Assembly (NCBI RefSeq): GCF_902806455.1 | Contig: NZ_CADCWQ010000001.1 | Coordinates: forward strand, 1,426,001 to 1,490,000 | Reading direction: 5' to 3' | Length of the DNA stretch: 64,000 nt | Origin: Virgibacillus doumboii | GTDB lineage: Bacteria > Bacillota > Bacilli > Bacillales > Amphibacillaceae | In this document: in pieces, positions 28,982 through 38,996 of the stretch | Numbering within the stretch: the first letter of the stretch is position 1 | Layout: each line of letters starts with the position of its first letter | Translations under genes and position numbers: made by a program | Notes under the pieces: generated by a model | The model's input: only the letters and a program-made list of their open reading frames with translations | Told to the model about the DNA's origin: nothing | Database searches by the model: none

Positions 28982-30271
28982 ATGAACATGAAGGCGCCAA
29001 GAGGTACTGTAGATATTTTGCCGGAAGAAGCTAAAAAGTGGCGGTTTGTTGAGAATCAACTAAAAGATATTTGTGAAAGATTTCATTATGATGAGATCCG
29101 AACACCGTTGTTTGAACATACGGAACTGTTTCAGCGTGGTGTTGGGGATTCAACGGATATTGTTCAAAAAGAAATGTATACATTTGAGGACCGGGGCGGG
29201 AGAAGCCTGACATTACGGCCTGAAGGAACCGCTTCAGTTGTCCGGGCATTCGTCGAAAACAAGTTATTTGGAAATCCGAATCAACCTGTTAAGCTTTATT
29301 ATTTTGCACAAATGTTTCGCTATGAGCGGCCACAGAAGGGAAGAATGCGCCAGTTAAATCAATTTGGCGTGGAAGTAATGGGAAGTGCAGATCCTGCTGT
29401 AGATGCTGAGATAATTGATTTAGCCATGACGTGTTACAAGGAATTGGGGTTAAATTCTCTGAAGCTGGTTATAAATTCACTGGGTGATAATGAGAGCCGG
29501 AGAAATCACCGTGACGCACTGGTTGAACACTTCACACCACATAAGGATGAATTATGTAAAGACTGCCAAACTCGTTTAGAACAAAATCCGATGCGTATTT
29601 TGGATTGCAAAACAGATCGTGACCATCCGGCAATGCAAACCGCACCATCGATTTTGGATTATTTAAATGAAGAATCAAGCGCCTATTTTGAGCAGGTTAA
29701 GAACTATCTAACGATGATGGGAATTGATTTCACAGTTGATAAAAACCTTGTGCGCGGTCTTGATTATTATAACCATACCGCCTTTGAAATTATGAGTGAA
29801 GCAGAAGGTTTCGGTGCGATAACTACATTGGCAGGCGGCGGCAGATATAATGGTCTTGTCGAGGAATTGGGTGGACCAAATACACCAGGCATTGGCTTTG
29901 GTATGGGATTGGAGCGATTAATAATGGCTCTTGAATCGGAAAACAAGGAAATGCCGATCGATAACCGCCTTGACTGTTTTCTGATTGCAGTTGGGGATGA
30001 AACAGAAGAAAAAGCCGTTCAGCTTGTACATGAATTGCGAGAAAATGGCATTCAGGTCGATAAGGATTATCAGGGACGCAAAATGAAAGCACAATTCAAA
30101 GCAGCAGATCGATTACAGGCAAAATATGTAATGATACTAGGCGGCAATGAACTGGAGCAGCAAGTCATCAATGTTAAGGAAATGAAAACCGGTGAGCAAG
30201 AGGAAGTTCCTATTGCACAAATAACCAAATACATGAGAGAGAAGCTTCTGGGAGGTAATGAACATGACTGA
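28982..30271 (+). CDS. hisS: Histidyl-tRNA synthetase
   Basis: 429-residue class II synthetase. Motif 1 region follows [11 protein letters not shown]. Motif 2 is [21 protein letters not shown]. The histidine-specific motifs are [15 protein letters not shown] and AGGGRYNGL, with motif 3 [11 protein letters not shown]. The anticodon-binding domain occupies the last ~100 residues. ATG 28982 lies seven bases after AAGAGGGGG. First gene behind the T-box; its 3' end overlaps the aspS ribosome site and start. Confidence 0.98.
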   Translation: MNMKAPRGTVDILPEEAKKWRFVENQLKDICERFHYDEIRTPLFEHTELFQRGVGDSTDIVQKEMYTFEDRGGRSLTLRPEGTASVVRAFVENKLFGNPNQPVKLYYFAQMFRYERPQKGRMRQLNQFGVEVMGSADPAVDAEIIDLAMTCYKELGLNSLKLVINSLGDNESRRNHRDALVEHFTPHKDELCKDCQTRLEQNPMRILDCKTDRDHPAMQTAPSILDYLNEESSAYFEQVKNYLTMMGIDFTVDKNLVRGLDYYNHTAFEIMSEAEGFGAITTLAGGGRYNGLVEELGGPNTPGIGFGMGLERLIMALESENKEMPIDNRLDCFLIAVGDETEEKAVQLVHELRENGIQVDKDYQGRKMKAQFKAADRLQAKYVMILGGNELEQQVINVKEMKTGEQEEVPIAQITKYMREKLLGGNEHD

Positions 30272-32033
30272 GCGAATCTTAGCTGGAACAATTGGTGAAA
30301 AAAACGTAGATCAGAATGTCCTTTTGAAAGGATGGGTACAAAAACGCCGTGACTTGGGTGGATTAATATTTATTGATTTACGTGATAAATCCGGCGTTGT
30401 TCAAGTCGTTTTTAATCCGGATCATTCCAAGACAGCCCTGGAAACAGCTGAGAATGTCAGAAGCGAATATGTCATTGAGGTAAAAGGGAATGTTGTTTTG
30501 CGTGATGAGTCAACCGTCAACCCGTTAATGGAAACAGGGAAGGTCGAAGTGATTGCAACAGATGTTGATATTTTAAATAAATCAAAGACACCGCCTTTTC
30601 TTATCCAGGATGAAACAGATGTTGCTGAGGACCTGCGATTAAAATACCGTTATATAGACTTGCGCAGAAGCGCGCTGCAAAAAACGTTTAAATTGCGTCA
30701 TCAGACTACACAGGCAATACGAAATTTTTTGAATGACGACGGCTTTTTGGAAATGGAAACACCAATTTTAACAAAAAGTACGCCTGAAGGGGCAAGGGAC
30801 TATCTGGTTCCAAGCCGCGTCCATCATGGTGAATTTTATGCACTGCCGCAATCTCCTCAGTTGTTTAAACAGCTGATTATGATGGGTGGATTTGAGAAAT
30901 ATTACCAAATCGCACGTTGTTTCCGCGATGAAGATTTAAGAGCTGACCGGCAACCGGAATTTACACAGATTGATATTGAAACTTCCTTTCTGACAAGTGA
31001 TGAGATTATGGAAATGACCGAACAAATGATGAAATATGTTATGAAAGAAGTTAAAAATATCGATATCTCATTGCCGCTCAAGCGAATGCCTTACGATGAA
31101 GCAATGGAACGCTTTGGATCCGATAAGCCGGACACGAGGTTTGACATGGAGCTTATCCATGTATCAGACATTCTGCAAAATTCTTCATTTAAAGTATTTC
31201 AGGGAGCAATTGAAGCAGGTGGGAAAGTTTGTTTATTAAATGTAAAAGGGCAGGCTGCCAACTACTCACGAAAAGATATTGACAAACTAACGGAATTTGT
31301 AAAAGTATACGGTGCCAAAGGATTAGCCTGGCTTAAAGTAGAGGGTGAAGATCTAAAGGGACCAATATCCAAATTTTTAACAGATGAGGAAAAAACGGGC
31401 TTAATCAATCGTGCAAATGCTGAAGATGGTGACTTATTATTGTTTGGCTCGGATAAAGCGGCAATTGTTTATGACAGTCTGGGTGCTTTGCGGTTAAAGC
31501 TTGGCAAAGAATTGCAACTCATAGATGGGAACAAGTTTGATTTTCTTTGGGTTACAGACTGGCCGTTATTTGAGTATGATGAAGACTTGGGTCGATATTT
31601 TGCAGCGCATCATCCTTTTACAATGCCGGCTGAGGAAGACTTTGACAAACTGACTGTAAATCCGGGTGAAGTTCGTGCAAAGGCGTATGACCTCGTTTTA
31701 AATGGCTATGAATTAGGCGGGGGCTCATTACGTATACACAAGAAAGAGCTTCAGGATAAAATGTTTGAAGTGTTAGGTTTTACAAAAGAGGAAGCTGCCG
31801 AGCAGTTTGGTTTTCTGCTTGAAGCACTGGAGTACGGTGCTCCACCACATGGTGGCATTGCTTTAGGATTGGACCGTATCATTATGCTGCTGGCAGGAAG
31901 AACAAACTTAAGGGACACAATTCTGTTTCCAAAAACTGCTTCAGCATCCGATCTGTTAACAGATGCTCCTGACGAGGTTAGTGACGAGCAGCTGGATGAA
32001 CTAGCCATTCAGATTAAACAGAAATATGACTGA
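30264..32033 (+). CDS. aspS: Aspartyl-tRNA synthetase
   Basis: 589 residues from ATG 30264, eight bases after GGGAGG; ATG 30258 is only two bases from it. N-terminal OB-fold anticodon domain (1-~105, [19 protein letters not shown]). Class IIb catalytic core: motif 2 [18 protein letters not shown] and motif 3 GLALGLDR-like [15 protein letters not shown]. The bacterial GAD insertion lies about 300-420. It overlaps hisS by eight bases. Being the cognate enzyme of the T-box specifier, it is the gene the leader actually senses. Confidence 0.98.
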   Translation: MTERILAGTIGEKNVDQNVLLKGWVQKRRDLGGLIFIDLRDKSGVVQVVFNPDHSKTALETAENVRSEYVIEVKGNVVLRDESTVNPLMETGKVEVIATDVDILNKSKTPPFLIQDETDVAEDLRLKYRYIDLRRSALQKTFKLRHQTTQAIRNFLNDDGFLEMETPILTKSTPEGARDYLVPSRVHHGEFYALPQSPQLFKQLIMMGGFEKYYQIARCFRDEDLRADRQPEFTQIDIETSFLTSDEIMEMTEQMMKYVMKEVKNIDISLPLKRMPYDEAMERFGSDKPDTRFDMELIHVSDILQNSSFKVFQGAIEAGGKVCLLNVKGQAANYSRKDIDKLTEFVKVYGAKGLAWLKVEGEDLKGPISKFLTDEEKTGLINRANAEDGDLLLFGSDKAAIVYDSLGALRLKLGKELQLIDGNKFDFLWVTDWPLFEYDEDLGRYFAAHHPFTMPAEEDFDKLTVNPGEVRAKAYDLVLNGYELGGGSLRIHKKELQDKMFEVLGFTKEEAAEQFGFLLEALEYGAPPHGGIALGLDRIIMLLAGRTNLRDTILFPKTASASDLLTDAPDEVSDEQLDELAIQIKQKYD

Positions 32034-32091
32034 AAACGAAAAATGTAGTGGAAATGTAAAACATGTAATCAATACTTCATATTTATGAATA

Positions 32092-32120
32092 TTGAATGAC
32101 AGTTAAAATTATGGTATTCT
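32092..32120 (+). promoter_or_regulatory. Probable promoter of 6S RNA
   Basis: TTGAAT (32092-32097), 17-base spacer, TATTCT (32115-32120). This predicts a start near 32127, about 20 bases upstream of the conserved 6S core. A longer precursor with 5' processing would reconcile the two. Confidence 0.55.
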
Positions 32121-32145
32121 ATCCATACAATAAAAAAATATGAAC

Positions 32146-32341
32146 AATACATCAATCCTGATGTGTTCGTCTTATATAAACGTTTTGACCGAACATTTAT
32201 ATACTTGGGAGCTTGCTAAAGTTTCCATGTTGCATACACGCCTCAATTGAGGAAGTATAATAATATATGGAACAGAGCACCCACCTGCCGAGAGCGGGAT
32301 CAAAACTTACAATTAGGCGGCACAATTGGGATTGATGGAAT
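32146..32341 (+). ncRNA. ssrS: 6S RNA
   Basis: Global regulator that mimics an open promoter and binds sigma-A RNA polymerase. The closing stem CATCAATCC (32150-32158) pairs with GGATTGATG (32329-32337). Conserved 6S-1 strings follow in order: CTGATGTGTT, CGTTTTGACC, TTTATATACTTGGGAGCTT, CCTCAATTGAGGAAG, ATGGAACAGAGCACCCACCT and AGGCGGCACAA. The place downstream of aspS matches bsrA in B. subtilis as I recall it. The core is about 190 bases, normal for 6S. The ends are inferred from pairing. Confidence 0.93.
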
Positions 32342-32359
32342 ACATAATGAATGGCAGAG

Positions 32360-32391
32360 AATCGCATGTGATGTTGACATGCGATTTTTTA
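32360..32391 (+). terminator. Terminator downstream of 6S RNA
   Basis: A perfect 10-bp stem AATCGCATGT / ACATGCGATT with a 7-base loop and a T-run. Confidence 0.88.
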
Positions 32392-32468
32392 TTGATAAGT
32401 CCATCCGGCTAATAAGGCCTTTGTGTGATAACTGACTGGTGGAAAGAGCTTCAAAACTATAAAATAAA

Positions 32469-32503
32469 CCAAAAGCTCGGGATACGCCCGAGCTTTTGGT
32501 TAT
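32469..32503 (-). terminator. Terminator of the rsfA-like gene
   Basis: A perfect 13-bp stem CCAAAAGCTCGGG / CCCGAGCTTTTGG with a 5-base loop, followed on the minus strand by TTTATTTTAT. It abuts the stop codon at 32500. Confidence 0.85.
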
Positions 32504-33144
32504 TGGCTGGAACCGTTTGCTACCTGCTGCAGGTTTCCATTCTTGTCCATTCTGAATGCTGGTGCCTTCATAGACCCTTGATCATCAAGTACAGTCATTT
32601 TTCGGGCACGATCCATAATCTGCATAAATACCTGGTAATCTTCCTGTACTGTTGCAAATTGCTTTTCAGTGTCGGCTAGTTTTGTTTCCAATTCGTTTAT
32701 CTGTTCCTTCAGCATCGTATTCTCGTTTTGTATTTGTTCAAGCGATGCTTTTGATTGATTGGAAGCATAATAGTCTTTTTTAACTTGCTTTAAAAATTGG
32801 ATGACTGAATCCATATTAATAGATGGTTCTTCCGATGATTGTGAATTATCATCATAGTTTTGAGGTACAGGTGCCATAGGCTGTTTTGCCTTCACTGTTT
32901 TTACTACATTTGCCCGTTTCTTTTCTTTCCGCTGCCGCTTTGCAAGATCAATAGCATTATCATATTTCCCTCTTACCTCAGCATTCCAACGAAATCCGCA
33001 TGCAGCTGACGTACGATTCAGCTTATCACCGACTTCTTCAAATGCATTTAATTGTGTACTGCCTTCTCTGATATGACGTAAAACTGTCTCAGCCAGCAGC
33101 AGGTCATCTTCGTGTGACCAGGCATCTTGTCTTACCTTAACCAT
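32500..33144 (-). CDS. RsfA-family (Myb/SANT-like) sporulation regulator
   Basis: 214 residues from the start at 33144, eight bases after AAAGGAG; a longer in-frame form has no good site. An N-terminal Myb-like DNA-binding domain (1-~60, [36 protein letters not shown]) is followed by a basic linker. A coiled coil (~115-165, [24 protein letters not shown]) should mediate dimer formation. It matches the RsfA/YlbO group of prespore transcription factors. It is not certain which paralogue it is, so no symbol is given. Confidence 0.82.
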   Translation of the reverse strand: MVKVRQDAWSHEDDLLLAETVLRHIREGSTQLNAFEEVGDKLNRTSAACGFRWNAEVRGKYDNAIDLAKRQRKEKKRANVVKTVKAKQPMAPVPQNYDDNSQSSEEPSINMDSVIQFLKQVKKDYYASNQSKASLEQIQNENTMLKEQINELETKLADTEKQFATVQEDYQVFMQIMDRARKMTVLDDQGSMKAPAFRMDKNGNLQQVANGSSQ

Positions 33145-33243
33145 ATATTCAACTCCTTTTTCAATTACAGCCATTACATAGATTTTTAACTTTATTCTTA
33201 TTGTGACCGCTTGAAAAAGGAATTATACCTCTATTATCTAGTA

Positions 33244-34518
33244 TTATTTTTTATCAGACTGTATTTTTTCATAAACTTGTTTTAACGCCTGCTCAAATTT
33301 GCCGGAATCCTTAGGCTGATAGTAATCTGCATTTTTTAGTTTATCCGGTAAATATTGTTGGTTAATCCAGCCATTCTGATAGTTATGCGGATATTTATAG
33401 TCGATTCCCCGTCCCATTTTTTTGGCGCCCTGGTAGTGTGAATCTTTAAGGTGTGCGGGAACATCTCCGCTCCTGCCGCTACGTATATCGGCCAATGCAC
33501 TGTCCAGTGCCTTATACGCTGTATTTGACTTAGGTGATAAACTAAGTTCGATGATTGCGACTGATAAAGGTATTCTAGCCTCCGGAAAGCCTAATCGTTC
33601 AGCCGCCTGTACTGCAGCGATTGCACGTGGTCCCGCCTGTGGATTTGCCAGACCAATATCTTCATACGCACAAACAATCATCCGTCGGGCGATACTATCA
33701 AGATCTCCTGCTTCAATCAATCTTCCAAGGTAATGGAGTGCGGCATTGGCATCACTGCCCCGGATAGATTTCTGGAATGCGGATAACACATCATAATGGG
33801 CATCACCATCTTTATCATGTGAGAAGCTTTTTTTCTGCATGCATTCTTCAGCAGCATCCAGTGATATGATAATCTTTCCATTGTCATTTTTGGGTGTGGA
33901 AGATACAGCAAGCTCAAGGCCATTCAGGGCAGAACGCATATCTCCATTTGCAGCAAAGGCCAAATGGTCCAGTGCTTCATCAGTTAATTCAACTGGTTGT
34001 GATCCTAATCCATTTGTATCATCGTTTACAGCTCTGAGAATAGCAGATTTAATGTTTTCCACTGTCAATGGATGAACTTCGAATAGATGACAGCGACTTC
34101 TGATTGCCGGATTGATGGAGTGATATGGGTTACTGGTCGTACAGCCGATTAGTGTTACAATATTACTCTCGATATGTGGAAGCAAAAAATCCTGTTTTGC
34201 TTTGTCCAGTCTATGTACTTCATCCAGTACTAATACTGCATGACCTGTCATTTTGGCCTCTTCAACGACAATTTCCATATCTTTCTTTTTGTCAACAACC
34301 GCATTCAGCATTTTTACTGGTATTTGCAGACTTTTACCCAGTGCAACGGCCATCGACGTCTTTCCGGTTCCGGGCGGTCCAAATAATATCATGGATGCCA
34401 GTCGTTCGGCTTCAATCATCCGATGTAATATTTTTCCTTCGCCTACCAGGTGGTCCTGTCCGATAATGTCATTAATATGTTCAGGTCTCATGCGAAATGC
34501 AAGTGGTTTTTGTTTCAT
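33244..34518 (-). CDS. rarA: Replication-associated recombination ATPase RarA (MgsA)
   Basis: 424-residue AAA+ clamp-loader-like ATPase acting at stalled forks. Start motif KPLAFRMRPEHINDIIGQDHLVG; Walker A GPPGTGKTS (about 49-57); Walker B LVLDEVHR; sensor 1 GCTTSNPY; then the helical tetramerisation domain (GRGIDYKYPHNY near the C-terminus). Same place as yrvN in B. subtilis. Divergent from cymR. Confidence 0.96.
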   Translation of the reverse strand: MKQKPLAFRMRPEHINDIIGQDHLVGEGKILHRMIEAERLASMILFGPPGTGKTSMAVALGKSLQIPVKMLNAVVDKKKDMEIVVEEAKMTGHAVLVLDEVHRLDKAKQDFLLPHIESNIVTLIGCTTSNPYHSINPAIRSRCHLFEVHPLTVENIKSAILRAVNDDTNGLGSQPVELTDEALDHLAFAANGDMRSALNGLELAVSSTPKNDNGKIIISLDAAEECMQKKSFSHDKDGDAHYDVLSAFQKSIRGSDANAALHYLGRLIEAGDLDSIARRMIVCAYEDIGLANPQAGPRAIAAVQAAERLGFPEARIPLSVAIIELSLSPKSNTAYKALDSALADIRSGRSGDVPAHLKDSHYQGAKKMGRGIDYKYPHNYQNGWINQQYLPDKLKNADYYQPKDSGKFEQALKQVYEKIQSDKK

Positions 34519-34675
34519 TTTTATCGTCCTTTATATATAATAATAGGTTGTATATTAAATCGTAATTCTGATTTTGATAAAATGCAAGAAACACTCTATT
34601 CATGCTATAATAACATGAGTTAAGACGAACCAACGTATATTTTGACTGGTTTATGAATTTTTAGAGGTGTTAATA

Positions 34676-35095
34676 ATGAAGATATCGACAAAAGGCCGTT
34701 ATGGTTTAACAATAATGATTGAACTTGCACGAAAACATGGGGAGGGTCCCACTTCGTTGAAGGAGATTGCCCGTGAAAAAGATTTATCTGAGCATTATCT
34801 TGAGCAGTTGGCATCACCACTTAGAAATGCCGGTTTGATCAAGAGTGTCCGCGGAGCATATGGAGGATATGTGTTGGCAAAGGAACCGGATGAAATTAAA
34901 GCCGGGGACATCATCCGTGTACTGGAAGGACCGATTACACCGGTGGAAGGTATAGAGGATGAAGAACCTGCAAAACAAGCATTATGGATACGTATCAGAG
35001 ATGCGGTAAAAGATGTACTGGACACGACGACCCTTGAAGATTTGAAACGTCATGAGAACGATCAGCAACGGGACGCATATATGTTTTATATCTAA
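34676..35095 (+). CDS. cymR: Rrf2-family cysteine metabolism repressor CymR
   Basis: 139 residues from ATG 34676 (MKISTKGRYGLTIMIELA, AGAGGTG eight bases before). A winged helix-turn-helix spans 1-~75 (TSLKEIAREKDLSEHYLEQLASPLRNAGLIKSVRG), then a dimer helix. The protein has no cysteine at all, so it cannot carry an Fe-S cluster like IscR. CymR senses sulfur status through CysK/O-acetylserine. It lies just ahead of a cysteine desulfurase and mnmA, the usual neighbours. Confidence 0.92.
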   Translation: MKISTKGRYGLTIMIELARKHGEGPTSLKEIAREKDLSEHYLEQLASPLRNAGLIKSVRGAYGGYVLAKEPDEIKAGDIIRVLEGPITPVEGIEDEEPAKQALWIRIRDAVKDVLDTTTLEDLKRHENDQQRDAYMFYI

Positions 35096-35122
35096 TGAAC
35101 AAATAGGAAGGAAATGTAAAAG

Positions 35123-36265
35123 ATGGATCATATTTATCTGGATCATGCTGCTACAACACCTGTGGACAAACAAGTAGTCGAAGTGATGAATCCGATATTT
35201 GCTGATGTTTTTGGAAACCCGTCAAGTATTCATTCATTTGGCAGAAAAGCACGCCGGTTGATGGACGAAGCAAGACGAACAATGGCCAAAAGTATTCACG
35301 CAAATGAAAAAGAAATTGTTTTTACCAGTGGTGGAACGGAAGCCGATAACTTAGCGCTTATCGGAACAGCTCTTGCCAATAAAAATAAAGGAAACCATAT
35401 TATCACTACAGTACAGGAGCATCACGCAACGCTTCACACTGCAGAAGAACTTGAACAGCAGGGATTTAATGTTACTTATTTGCCTGTTGACGAAACCGGA
35501 AGAATTTCAGTGGATGACCTAAAAGCGGCATTGACTGATTCAACGATCCTTGTATCAATCATGTATGTTAATAATGAAACGGGTGTTGTACAGCCAATTG
35601 AAGAAATTGGTCAGGTGCTAAAAAGTCACCAGGCTTATTTTCATACAGACGCGGTACAGGCTTATGGCTTAAAAGATATTAATGTCGAAGAATCAGGTAT
35701 CGATTTGTTAACTGTCTCTTCACATAAAATAAACGGACCAAAGGGTATAGGTTTCTTGTATATTTCAAATGACGTAAAAATAGAGGCGCTGCAGTTCGGC
35801 GGTGAGCAGGAAAGGAAACGCAGGGCCGGGACCGAAAATGTTGCCGGAGCTGTCGGATTTCAAAAAGCTGTTGAACTTTCAGTGGGGAACAGGGCACAAA
35901 GAAACGAAAAGTATCAGGCTTTTAAAGAACAGTTCATTGAACGATTAACTGAAAATAACATTGACTTTAAATTAAACGGTGATCCACATTATGGGATTGC
36001 GTCGACCGTAAACATCAGTTTTCCCGGAACAAATGTAGAGTCATTATTAACCAATTTTGACTTGGAAGGTATTGCCGCTTCAAGCGGGAGTGCTTGTACT
36101 GCGGGTTCTGTGGAGCCATCACATGTATTATCAGCCATGTATGGTGAAAATAATGAACGAACGAAGAATTCAATACGGTTCAGCTTTGGATTATTTAATA
36201 CGGAAGAGAATGTCAAAGAAGCAGCAGATCGTGTTACAAAAATAGTTAAACGATTAACAGCATAG
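35123..36265 (+). CDS. Cysteine desulfurase (IscS/NifS family, YrvO-type)
   Basis: 380-residue PLP enzyme releasing sulfur from cysteine as a persulfide. PLP lysine in SSHKINGPKG (about 201-210), substrate-handling HTDAVQAYG, and active-site Cys in SSGSACTAGSVEPSHVL (about 326). It lies between cymR and mnmA, so it very likely hands sulfur to MnmA for tRNA 2-thiouridine, as YrvO does in B. subtilis. RBS AAGGAA before ATG 35123. Confidence 0.94.
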   Translation: MDHIYLDHAATTPVDKQVVEVMNPIFADVFGNPSSIHSFGRKARRLMDEARRTMAKSIHANEKEIVFTSGGTEADNLALIGTALANKNKGNHIITTVQEHHATLHTAEELEQQGFNVTYLPVDETGRISVDDLKAALTDSTILVSIMYVNNETGVVQPIEEIGQVLKSHQAYFHTDAVQAYGLKDINVEESGIDLLTVSSHKINGPKGIGFLYISNDVKIEALQFGGEQERKRRAGTENVAGAVGFQKAVELSVGNRAQRNEKYQAFKEQFIERLTENNIDFKLNGDPHYGIASTVNISFPGTNVESLLTNFDLEGIAASSGSACTAGSVEPSHVLSAMYGENNERTKNSIRFSFGLFNTEENVKEAADRVTKIVKRLTA

Positions 36266-37390
<1,125 letters not shown>

Positions 37391-37472
37391 TTTTCTTATT
37401 AATTGTTTTATAGTGTATTAAGCTTTTGTCGCTTGAAGTGGACACTAAGCATTGAAAGATTGCAGAAGCATA

Positions 37473-37529
37473 GAGATGCACCACTCAAATTGACTTTGGA
37501 TTAACAGTTTATTATTTATCATCGTATTT
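37473..37529 (+). repeat. Outer repeat, left part (around element copy 3)
   Basis: GAGATGCACCACTCAAATTGA and TTTATCATCGTA here are matched by GAGATACACAACTCGAGTTGA and TTTATCATCGTA before copy 6 (53932-53975), with one 12-base gap. ACTCAAATTG (37483-37492) is also repeated inverted as CAATTTGAGT (38173-38182) on the far side of copy 3. No mnmA terminator is obvious between 37391 and this repeat. Confidence 0.6.
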
Positions 37530-38080
37530 GATATATAATGCGCAGTAACTGTTGGAATATAAATAAAGACTTCTCGCCCCTCCGTCCGGAATCGCTCCAG
37601 GCGGATGCTTTCACACCTCTGGGTACCAAGGCGACATCTGCTCAAAAATTCTTTTTTCGCAGTGTCTTCTTAGCCGCGGGCACGGCCTCAGCCTCCTCGA
37701 GAAGGGTGCTCGTCGTGTTGCGAGTGTTTTCAGAGAAGCAGCACTCCTCGCAACTCGTAGCATATTCGGTGGATGTTTCGCTCGTCACTCTGCGGGGTCT
37801 TCGGACTCGTGCTATTCCCGCAGGAGTCACCGCCCTCCGCTCACCCGGACTAGTGAAGTGTTATCCTGTGTGTTTTATCCCGTTTCCTACTCCAACCAAT
37901 AGTTCATAGACGTAGAACCTAGCGGAGGAAATACACGGAGACTCCTGTGGGAGCAGAGGCCTAGATGAGACTACGCAGCGACGAAGGAGCAAGGAGGCTC
38001 ATCAGCCGCCCACGGAAAGCGGAGTGTATTTCCGCAGCGGTAGACCAGAGCTAATATAAATTTACTGCACATAATATATC
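37530..38080 (+). repeat. Intergenic TIR element, copy 3 (full length)
   Basis: 551 bp. Left inverted repeat at 37530-37550 with ATGCGCAGTAACT; right repeat at 38059-38080, slightly decayed (ATTTACTGCACAT). Module A runs ~37552-37852 and the linker ~37853-37918. Palindromic module B runs ~37919-38045, with arms GGAGGAAATACACGGAG and GGAGTGTATTTCCGCAG. Nearly base-for-base the reverse complement of copy 1. It lies between mnmA and the TPR gene. Confidence 0.85.
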
Positions 38081-38111
38081 TTTTGCGCAAACAATCACTC
38101 CGAAAACAGCT

Positions 38112-38199
38112 TTTATGATCATCAGGGTTGTCAAGACAATAATTAGTAACGTTTCGTGTGTGCCACAGTTTACAATTTGAGTTTGTTTTATGGATGGGA
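38112..38199 (+). repeat. Outer repeat, right part (around element copy 3)
   Basis: 88 bases that align without gaps at roughly 70% identity to 54377-54464, the right flank of copy 6. Shared strings are AATTAG, AACGTT, CACAGTT, TTTGAG and TTTTAT. The remaining ~110 bases to 38309 show no gene. Confidence 0.6.
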
Positions 38200-38309
38200 A
38201 CCAGGGCATTGTGAGACTGCCAAGTACGACAAGCACCGTGTATTTCAAATCAGTTTAACAGTATATATTTTCTTAAAACCAATCCAAAGCTAAAGTAAGG
38301 TGGATAAAG

Positions 38310-38978
38310 ATGGATAAAAATCAGGAAGCTATTAAACTTATGCAAGATCAAAAATATGAAGAAGCGGCAGCGATGTTCAATGACATTATTGAGGAAAATC
38401 CGGATGATCCAATTGGCTATATTAATTTTGGTAATCTGCTGCTCCATCTCAATGATTTAAAACGGTCACAGCGTTTTTTTGAAAGAGCGATTGAACTCGA
38501 TGAACACGCAGCCACCGCTTATTACGGACTTGGAACTATGTATTATGAAGAATCCGTATACCCTAAAGCTCAGGAAAACTTCCAAAAAGCAGTAGATATT
38601 GGTCTTGTGGAATCAGATGTTTTTTATATGCTCGGTATGACATTTTATCATCAGGAACATTATAAGCTTGCCTTGCCTTATCTATTGCGAGCTACAGAAC
38701 TTGATCCTGATGATGAAGAATTACTGTTTCAGTACGGACTGACACTTGCGCAAAGTGATCATATTAAAGACGCAAAATCAATATTTGAAAAAGTGCTGGA
38801 GCAGGAAAAACAGCACAGTGACACGCATTATAATCTGGGGGTTATTGCCCTTTATGATGAAGACCTGACTGAGGCCTTAAATCATTTTAATGAAGCACTT
38901 GAAATTCAGCCGGAACACACATTGGCTGCAAATGCCAAAGATCAGGTAGAGCAATTATTGAATAGTACCGATATGTAG
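38310..38978 (+). CDS. Tetratricopeptide repeat protein (YrrB-like)
   Basis: 222 residues made of about six 34-residue TPR helical pairs from residue 2 to ~215. Examples are AAAMFNDIIEENPDDPIGYINFGNLL, ERAIELDEHAATAYYGLGTMYYEE and FNEALEIQPEHTLAANAK. It should be a soluble protein-protein scaffold. It matches yrrB, which precedes recD2 (yrrC) in B. subtilis. The partner is unknown. RBS AAGGTGGA before ATG 38310. Confidence 0.88.
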   Translation: MDKNQEAIKLMQDQKYEEAAAMFNDIIEENPDDPIGYINFGNLLLHLNDLKRSQRFFERAIELDEHAATAYYGLGTMYYEESVYPKAQENFQKAVDIGLVESDVFYMLGMTFYHQEHYKLALPYLLRATELDPDDEELLFQYGLTLAQSDHIKDAKSIFEKVLEQEKQHSDTHYNLGVIALYDEDLTEALNHFNEALEIQPEHTLAANAKDQVEQLLNSTDM

Positions 38979-38996
38979 AATGGCGGGGTTGTTTTT

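Noticed and set aside
38051..38248. Short minus-strand frames around element copy 3
   Set aside because: Lie in repeat and AT-rich flank, with no ribosome site or recognisable product.
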